A DNA stretch of 64,000 nt, taken from NCBI GenBank assembly GCA_003508835.1, contig PUFA01000070.1, positions 1,860,001 through 1,924,000 of the forward strand, in the 5' to 3' direction. Of this stretch, positions 57,350-64,000 are shown piece after piece. Every line of letters begins with the position of its first letter. Position 1 is the stretch's first letter. This DNA is from Eonycteris spelaea. Lineage: Eukaryota; Chordata; Mammalia; Chiroptera; Pteropodidae. The notes below the pieces were generated by a model. The model was not told the DNA's origin, did no database searches, and was given only the letters and a program-made list of their open reading frames with translations. The translations under genes were made by a program, and so were the position numbers.

Positions 57350-57580
57350 CGCAGTGCAGTGTAAGGGTTTGAATCCTGGTTCTGCTGTTTATTAACTGTG
57401 TAATGTGGAGTGATGTAACATCTCAAAGCCTCAGCGTAATCATTTATCAAATGGAGCTAATAAGAGTAACATTCAACTCATTGATCTGTATGGAGGGTTA
57501 AATGATATAATCATTTAAAACTATTTTATAATGCCTAGCACTTAGCAAGCCCTTGATACATATTGTCTATTATTACTTTA
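57350..57580 (+). mobile_element. MIR SINE, sense, near full length
   Basis: 'gggtttgaatcctggttctg' near 57366-57385 is a near-perfect MIR B-box region, followed by 'tattaactgtgtaatgtgga' near 57390, 'caaagcctcagcgtaatcat' near 57424 and 'atgcctagcacttagcaagc' near 57531. Confidence 0.87.
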
Positions 57581-58509
57581 AGCTTTTCTCTCTAGTCTTG
57601 GTTCTTGAGCTTGCATTTTTTAACATAGGTGATAGAAAAATAATGTTGTGACTTGTTTTACTCACCTGCATATAGACTCTAACTTCAGGATCATTTTTAA
57701 ATTATAATAATAATGATGACAGGAATCAGAATAACAATTCACAATTTGAAGTTAGTTGTGAAAGCCCAGTATTGAGGTGGGGGAGGGGTACAAGTCTGCA
57801 GGTTATGAAGGGAGAAGAAGAAGGAGGAGAGGAGACGGGAGAAGCTTGGGCCCAGTAGCATAGGAAAAGGCTGTTTCCTCCGAAAGGGAGACCGTGTGGC
57901 AGAGTCTCTGAGTGATGTGAGGACATCCTGGATCCTTACAGGGGAAGAGAAGAGGGTCTTGTGGGTCTTACTTGGGGTCCAGAAAAGAGTGGTTGACAAT
58001 ATGGTGATGTTTCTGAAGAAACGTAAAAAAGCCCTGCTCTCGGGCCAGAATAAAGAGGGTGGCAGGAGCTGACTATTCCAGAAGGACTTCCCTGGAGTGC
58101 ACACTGTGCCAGAGCCATGGCCGAGGCCCCTGAAAAAGAGACAGCCTTGCCCACCCTGGACTGACTCAAGTGTCTTTCTTAACTCTAGTGGTTGTGGCAG
58201 CAGCCAGGAAGGTTGGTTGCATCGTGCACAATGGACCTCAGGTTTAAGGATGAAACTGGCTGCATGAAATTGGGAATTGCAGGGCCAGATTCCACTCCTT
58301 CATTGTCTAGGTTTCATCTCTGTGTCTCCGTAAGTAAGCCAGGCACTCACTCAGAGAGCCACCAGGAGGAACACATCTCATAGTGAACCTGATTTTGCAG
58401 GGGTGAAAAAAATCTCAGAAAGTTGGGGTGCCCGTAGTCTTGCTGTTAGGATTGCAGGTCAGGGACTTTACATTTGATGGCATCAAAGGTTTTTCCCTAA
58501 GGTACCGCC
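57581..58509. other. Non-coding stretch
   Basis: No repeat family recognised; 57760-58190 is purine-rich and less AT-rich, giving minus-strand frames up to 121 codons (57739-58104) that are proline/serine-rich and look like composition artefacts. Confidence 0.45.
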
Positions 58510-58640
58510 TGTTACACAGTATTTTCATCATCGATGTACTTAACACGATCTCACTTGAGTGTCACAAACATGCCTGTAAAATAAACAGAGTAGTTGTCAT
58601 CATGCCTTTTTAAGGGCTTGCCAAAAGCCAGATAAACAGT
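58510..58640 (-). mobile_element. Possible MIR fragment, antisense
   Basis: 'cgatctcacttgagtgtcac' near 58547 and 'cttgccaaaagccagataaa' near 58617 sit roughly where the antisense MIR core would; the match is weak. Confidence 0.35.
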
Positions 58641-59394
58641 AAATGAGAAGGACTGATGCAGAATTTGTTTCTCCTTATTTCTAGTCTAGAAATTTTCTTA
58701 ACACCTCACTACAACCAGTTAAGTGCTCCCTGCGGCTCCAGTTTGCTCCATTGACAGGTCTCAGTTTGCAGTAAATTACTTCCCCACCAAGTTCTGCAGT
58801 TCTGAAAGGAAAATAATTTTTTTTTTCATAAAAACTGTTTTTTAATTAAGATATTTTTTAGTTTCAAGGAAGATTGGAAGAATGGATTAAACATGGATGC
58901 AGAAGGAAGAATATCAGCGACCGTTCAGGAAGCCCTCTTGTGACATAGCCAGGGTCTCTACAGGAAGAGCGTACATTTTTATGTGTTCCTGACCTCTCGC
59001 CCAAGGTGAAACACTAGCCCCGGAGCTCGTTGCTTTGGCTCTATCCAAGTGTGACATTTGAATCAATTACCACAGGAAGCTATAAAGTCTCTTTCTCTGG
59101 AGATGTTTCAGACTGAGGTAGATAATTTCAGAAGGGACCAGGCCACAACTTGAAGATGAACTCAGTGACCTCTTGATATTTTCTAAGCAGGAAACTAAAT
59201 TCAGTAGGAAGTACAGGTCTTAAGTGTACACAAAGAGAGACTCAGAGGTAACTTGTTGCAGTTCACAACTTGTCCTGATCTTTGGCAGGGGCTAAAATTT
59301 CTCCTGATACGACTCTGGATGAACCGAGGAGTAGTTCAGAATGATTGAGGAAAGTCTAACTTATAATTGAAATCTATTAATAAATAATAATAAT
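58641..59394. other. Non-coding stretch
   Basis: No repeat or gene recognised; T-run near 58817. Confidence 0.5.
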
Positions 59395-59600
59395 GATTAA
59401 AAATATGTACTCAATGCTGTACTTTATTTCAGGGACTTTGCCAAGCAGTATACTGTGTTCATGCATTTAGTTTTCACTGTGGCCTGTATGATAGGTGGAA
59501 ACTGAGTCTGCAAGAGGCTAAGTGACTTGGCAAGTAAGAGGTGTATCTGGGTTTTAGCACACTCCCCTGCAGTGTGACATCTAGAAAGAGCATGTGCCTT
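59395..59600 (-). mobile_element. MIR SINE, antisense
   Basis: 'ggtggaaactgagtctgcaa' near 59495, 'gaggctaagtgacttggcaa' near 59515 and 'aagaggtgtatctgggtttt' near 59537 follow the antisense MIR core to head. Confidence 0.7.
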
Positions 59601-61724
59601 GCAGACAGATTGACGTAGATGCAAACTCCAGTGTTGCTGTTTTTTTAAAACTGTGAATGAAGGGCGAAATATTTGCTTTGAAGTATTGTTGGTGAGGACA
59701 CACATAGAGCATATACTCTTAGCCATTGTAATTTTGAAATATGTCCAGGGAACCTGGTTGGGTCAACGTATGACATTTTGAAAGGAGCTTGATTAGTCCT
59801 ACCTTTAAACTCGGGGTGACTGAGTCAACTCATTCTTTCTCTTGTCACTCTTGAGAGAAATTGCTAATGTAAGCTATCTCAAAGTCCTTGAAAATATCAA
59901 TAACATTAACATAATGCTAATGTGAATAAATCAACATGCACTAATTAGCATTCTTGGAAAAATAGGCCCAAGTGTCACCTTGTAGGGGTAAAACAGCAAC
60001 TTCCTGTGCACAGCTGAACCTGGCTCTGTGGCCAGCCTCAACTGGGGGTGGGAATGCAATTCAGAAGTTACTGCCTTGGAGAGTTTCAAATGGTTCCTGA
60101 GGCCTCTGAGGGGTCCTGGATGGGAGTGGAGGGCGGGTGGGAAGTCAGGTGAGATTCGCTCCCACTTCCCACTCTCCATCACTTCCATCAGAGTAAAATT
60201 GCTTTAATCTTTTTCATATGTTGAGAATTCCATGTAAGATTTTGAAAACATAACTTGTTATTTTTAAAAAAGTTTGAAAATCATGCTTTAGAAAATATGC
60301 TGGGCTGTATTGCTTTGGAAGATGAATAAAGGTTTTCAAATAGTTTTGTAAAATGAGTCCTAGTAACCGTGGCAGAAGAGAGTGGTCATTTTTTTTTTCA
60401 GCCTACCTACCACACAGGTGTAGGGAAAAGTAGGGAAACGGCGAAGGTCCCTCGGTCAGTGGCTAAATGTCCTATTGTTGATACCCTGTGTTGAATACTT
60501 CTGTGAGCAGGTGTACTTTTGTGAGGAATGATAGGAGCAACCCCAAACAAAAATAGAAACAAATGAAATTGCTTTCATTGATGACATTCCTATCTAGCAA
60601 ATGAAATAAAAAACACTTGAAAACCACCAATTTCTGAGTGACAGACAGTAACACAAAGAGCTTCCTCGCAGAGAGCGTGTAAAGGCAGAGGGTGCAGCAG
60701 TGGCGTGCAGAAGACTGTCTCAGAAGGCGTCCTCGCCTGAGCAATAAGCTGGAGTGGGGTTTTGAGGAAAAGATACTGATATAATTTCTATTCCAAGAGA
60801 TAAAATTCAACATATAATAAAAGTCAGACTAAAAAGCAGTAGAAGTAAATCATAATTGATTCCATTTTACTTATCTAAAATGAGATAATAGTCATGAGTG
60901 TGTTTTTAAAATGTAAAAGTGGTGCACATGTGGGGTGTTGGTTATTAATAAGGCTGGTAATCTCCAAATCTTATAATTTAAGTACTGCACATCAGCAGGT
61001 TAGAAAATGGATGGTATGGCCTTGCATTTGGAAGGGTGAACTCAATGTCAGGGATTCCAGGTCTCACGCCTACCTGCAGAGCCCTGGGCAATCTCTTTTA
61101 ATCTTACATTATTGCACATGGCATCATCCATAAGTGTGATCATGTCACCTACAATTCACAAGGACTGTCTTGAATTGATTAAAGCCTATAGAAAGAGTGG
61201 TGTTGTATGAATGTTAAACTAAGATGAAATAATTGTCTCACCACAATGCTGGACAGTCGATGTCACCTTGGGACTAATATTTGATCCATTTTGGACCCTG
61301 AGGCATAGGAGTGCCTGATTCAGGATAAGCTCAGTGTAAGACAGTGACGTGTCATTTCCTGGTACCAGCTGAAGTGTTTTGCAATGAAAGGTCCATCCAC
61401 AAAAAGACAGTATCACACTTTTCTTCTCAGCAGCATCCAGCCAGTGAGCAAACACTGAGAAAACTAGAACCAAAAACACTTATTCTGTACTAGGTCAAAT
61501 TAGCAAGATATGTTTTATGAAAAGGAATTTACTTGTCAGTTTGAATTTTAGGCAAATGTATATCTAGTTTTCATAGTCATTTCAAAATAATACATCAAAA
61601 GAACCAGGACTTAACTAATGAAAGGGGAGGGAACATGTAGAATGGAGACTTTTTCATTTAAAAATCACTCTTGTCTTTCTTTCACTAAAAATGAATCTAA
61701 TTGTTAAAATAGATGGGTGTAGCA
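59601..61724. other. Long non-coding stretch
   Basis: No repeat family assigned over 2.1 kb. Frames up to 113 codons (60472-60813, -) and an 86-codon minus frame at 61219-61479 with a hydrophobic start resemble no known protein and have no supporting context. Confidence 0.45.
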
Positions 61725-62258
61725 CACAGACAGTTGAGGGGCCTCCATGCCCCTGCCTCCTGGTACTTATGCCCTCGTGTGACCCCCTCCTCTTAAGCGT
61801 GGACAGGACCTGTGACTTGCTTCCAACCAATAGAACATGGCGAAGTGATGGGATAAAGTGATTACACGTATGTAATTGTATAATTATCTGATTATGTTGC
61901 ATAAGATTGTAGTGCCTGTCATGCTAGTTTTGAGGAGGCCAGCAGCCACACTGGGAAACCCTGTGCAGCAAGACCCTACAGCCAGCCTCTGCAGACAGAG
62001 GGCAGTCTCCAGCTGACAACCGGTAATAATAAGCAACTGAATTTCATCAACAACCTGAGTAAGCTTGAGAAGTACACCCTTCCCCGGTTGAGTTTCAAAG
62101 GAGAACTCAGCCACATTGGTTGAAGCCTTGTGAGACCTTAAGCAGAGGACCCAGCTAAGCATTGCCAAGACTCATGACCCATAGAAACTGAGATAATAAG
62201 TGGGTGTTATTTTAAGCCACTAAGTTTGGGTAATATTATTATTATGTAACAACAAATG
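61725..62258 (+). mobile_element. MLT1-like MaLR LTR, sense
   Basis: 'gacctgtgacttgcttccaa' near 61808-61827, 'ccaatagaacatggcgaagt' near 61828, 'ccttccccggttgagtttca' near 62078, 'gaggacccagctaagcattg' near 62146 and the end 'ttttaagccactaagtttgg' near 62210-62229 are the MLT1-family order from near the 5' end to the 3' end. About 530 bp; no internal region attached. Confidence 0.78.
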
Positions 62259-62447
62259 CTAATCCAATGAATTTGGATTTTTCTCTTTACACCCAAAAGC
62301 TCACCTCCAGGAGGAGAGTTAGAGAAGTATGGGCCATTGGCTTTAAACAAGCTCCTAATGATTTTGGAAAATGTATATATTTAGGATGTATATTGTTTCT
62401 ATATTGATTTCCTTCTATCCATACTCTAATAGTCTCTTTTATGCTTT

Positions 62448-62487
<40 letters not shown>

Positions 62488-63034
62488 ATACTTAGTGAAT
62501 TTTTTGAAAGGAAGATTTAAGCTTATTATATATTCAGAACTTGAGAATTCTTCCAGCCTTCACCCAATTTTAATCCAGTTAATGGCACTTAAACTTTTGA
62601 GCTTTGGCAAGAAGTTATTCCTTCCCCCCTTGTTATTTTTTTCAGTAGGTAGTACTGAATATATTGTATTTTTTTTCTTTTCAGTGACTTTATTTTCATC
62701 TCACATTTGTAGGGCAGAGATTTTAAATCTCTTAACTTCAGTACCATTTGCAGTAACAGAACTGAGGATTTAGATTCAATTGCCATAAAACAACATTTTG
62801 CTAACTTTTCAGTTCAATCTGCCTAATTCTCTACAAGTACTTTGAGATGATAAAAACTCTGAATATTAGTTGAAGGCTTAGTTTCTTAATCTTAATCAAA
62901 ATTTGTATTCCTGAGAAATAAGATATTTAAAAAATTTTTAAATATAGTTTTTATCCCTTAAAAAAGGGGAAAAAAAGATTTGTTATTAGACATCTGAAGG
63001 GAGTTCCTGTCATTTCATTAAAATGTCAGCGGCA
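62259..63034. other. AT-rich non-coding stretch with (CA)n
   Basis: No repeat family seen apart from the CA array at 62451-62485. A 92-codon frame at 62495-62773 (+) looks random. Confidence 0.5.
62451..62485 (+). repeat. (CA)n microsatellite
   Basis: Seventeen uninterrupted AC units. Confidence 0.97.
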
Positions 63035-63255
63035 GCAGAGTAACAGATGACGTTTATTGGGTGCTGATTACCCATAGTAATTAATCCTCACAAGCAGCTG
63101 GTGACGTGGGTATTATTATTATGCCCATTTTATAGATGAGAAACTGTGTGAATAAAGAGGGGAAGTGCTTTATCGAAAGTCTCAGGTGTGGTAATTTGCT
63201 GAGTAAGCGGCAAACAAGCTGACTGCAAAACCTAAGATCTTACTACGTATTCATC
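63035..63255 (-). mobile_element. MIR SINE, antisense
   Basis: 'cgtttattgggtgctgatta' near 63051, 'gtaattaatcctcacaagca' near 63078, 'ttttatagatgagaaactgt' near 63128-63147 and a degraded end give a clear antisense MIR. Confidence 0.8.
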
Positions 63256-64000
63256 CCTGAAGGATGGAGCCATTTCTACAGCAACCAGCTTCCCCAGGAA
63301 AAAAGGTAGCTAATGCCCTTTATACTAAATAATATAATTATGCATATTATCAGCAGACTGTATTTAACGACTCATTCCTCATGTGTAAAGTCATACAGGG
63401 AAAGGGAATAATTATAATGCTATAAGAGTCCTTGTTAAATGAATTACAAAGCAAAAATTGTTATAACACGAAATAAATTTACTCATGAACTGACCACTTT
63501 AAAATGTGTCCTAAGGAAAACATTCCTCTTGTGTTTGCTCTCCACCTTTGTCTTGTCACCTTTTCCAGTAAGTCTCTCTTCCTTTTTAAGAGATACCATA
63601 AATATATTCTATGAGCAGTAATTCTTCTTTACAGTGAAGAATAGTGTAAACCGAAAATCTTGCCAAAGATTCAGTTTCACCAGATGGATAAAGAGACGTG
63701 GACAAACTGCTTAAATCTGAAGATAAAATTGGACTAGTTAAAAATTGAAGGTGAAAAATAGACAAGAATAGTGATAAGATAGGCATTTCTAAAGGGAATA
63801 ATTTGTATGTCAAGGGATTAAGGGAAGACTTTGGGAAAATTAATAAAGCCTTTGAAAACTTTTACAAAAATGAACTTTTTAAAGACTGGGCTGTGAAAGT
63901 CCAATATGGGGTCCAATACGAAATTAAATTTTGCTATCACACAGTTTTGTGCTATTGTAAATTTCTAGTAAAATTGAAATAATTGCATCCCCTCTAAAAG
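63256..64000. other. AT-rich non-coding stretch
   Basis: No repeat, RNA or gene recognised at this end of the window. Confidence 0.5.

Noticed and set aside
57739..58104. 121-codon minus frame, proline/serine-rich
   Set aside because: It arises from a purine-rich plus strand; low-complexity translation with no family.
61219..61479. 86-codon minus frame with hydrophobic start as a secreted peptide
   Set aside because: A hydrophobic start alone is common by chance; no cleavage context, homologue or promoter is seen.

Overview
This window reads as non-coding nuclear DNA from a placental (eutherian) mammal. It is AT-rich, poor in CpG, and filled with old transposon fossils that mammals share: MIR, L2, L3/CR1-like and L1 LINE pieces, MaLR-type LTRs, Tigger and hAT-Charlie DNA transposons, and microsatellites. 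I found no bacterial-type gene organisation, no RNA gene and no protein-coding gene or exon I can defend. The longest open frames are only about 110-130 codons, resemble no protein I recognise, and several overlap repeats, as chance frames do in 64 kb of AT-rich DNA. The likeliest setting is an intergenic desert or a large intron.

Layout. 0-11 kb: a solo LTR remnant (435-905), an L3/CR1 piece (2.1-2.5 kb), MIRs, an antisense L2 (6.15-6.43 kb) abutting a sense L1 3' end (6.43-6.99 kb), a MER5/MER20-like hAT element, an antisense MaLR LTR (10.3 kb) and a MER2 element (10.93-11.32 kb). 11-26 kb: MIR and L2 copies, an antisense L1 3' end (20.06-20.93 kb) and mostly single-copy-looking AT-rich DNA. 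26-36 kb: an internally deleted Tigger1 (25.97-26.13 kb), an MLT-like LTR, a (CA)n tract, a doubled MaLR LTR (29.97-30.66 kb), an L2 carrying a (TATC)n array (32.5-32.9 kb), a small CpG cluster (33.25-33.6 kb), a CTCF-like motif (34.68 kb) and a MER5 copy. 36-48 kb: single-copy-looking DNA with L2/MIR islands and an L2 apparently split by a younger LTR (46.7-47.95 kb). 48-64 kb: the largest repeat, a 1.7-kb antisense L1 (48.53-50.27 kb), then L2/MIR copies, possible conserved non-coding stretches (53.9-54.2 and 55.98-56.46 kb) and an MLT1-like LTR (61.73-62.26 kb).

I saw no young lineage-specific SINE (Alu, B1/B2, carnivore SINEC, bovine, equine or pig types). This argues against ordinary primate, rodent, carnivore or ruminant sequence, but I cannot name the species. 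No set of genes works together here. Possible function, if any, lies in cis-regulatory DNA: a CTCF-like site, the CpG cluster and homeodomain- or octamer-motif-rich stretches. Family names are assigned from remembered consensus sequences, not a search, and repeat boundaries are approximate. I do not see a new biological system here.
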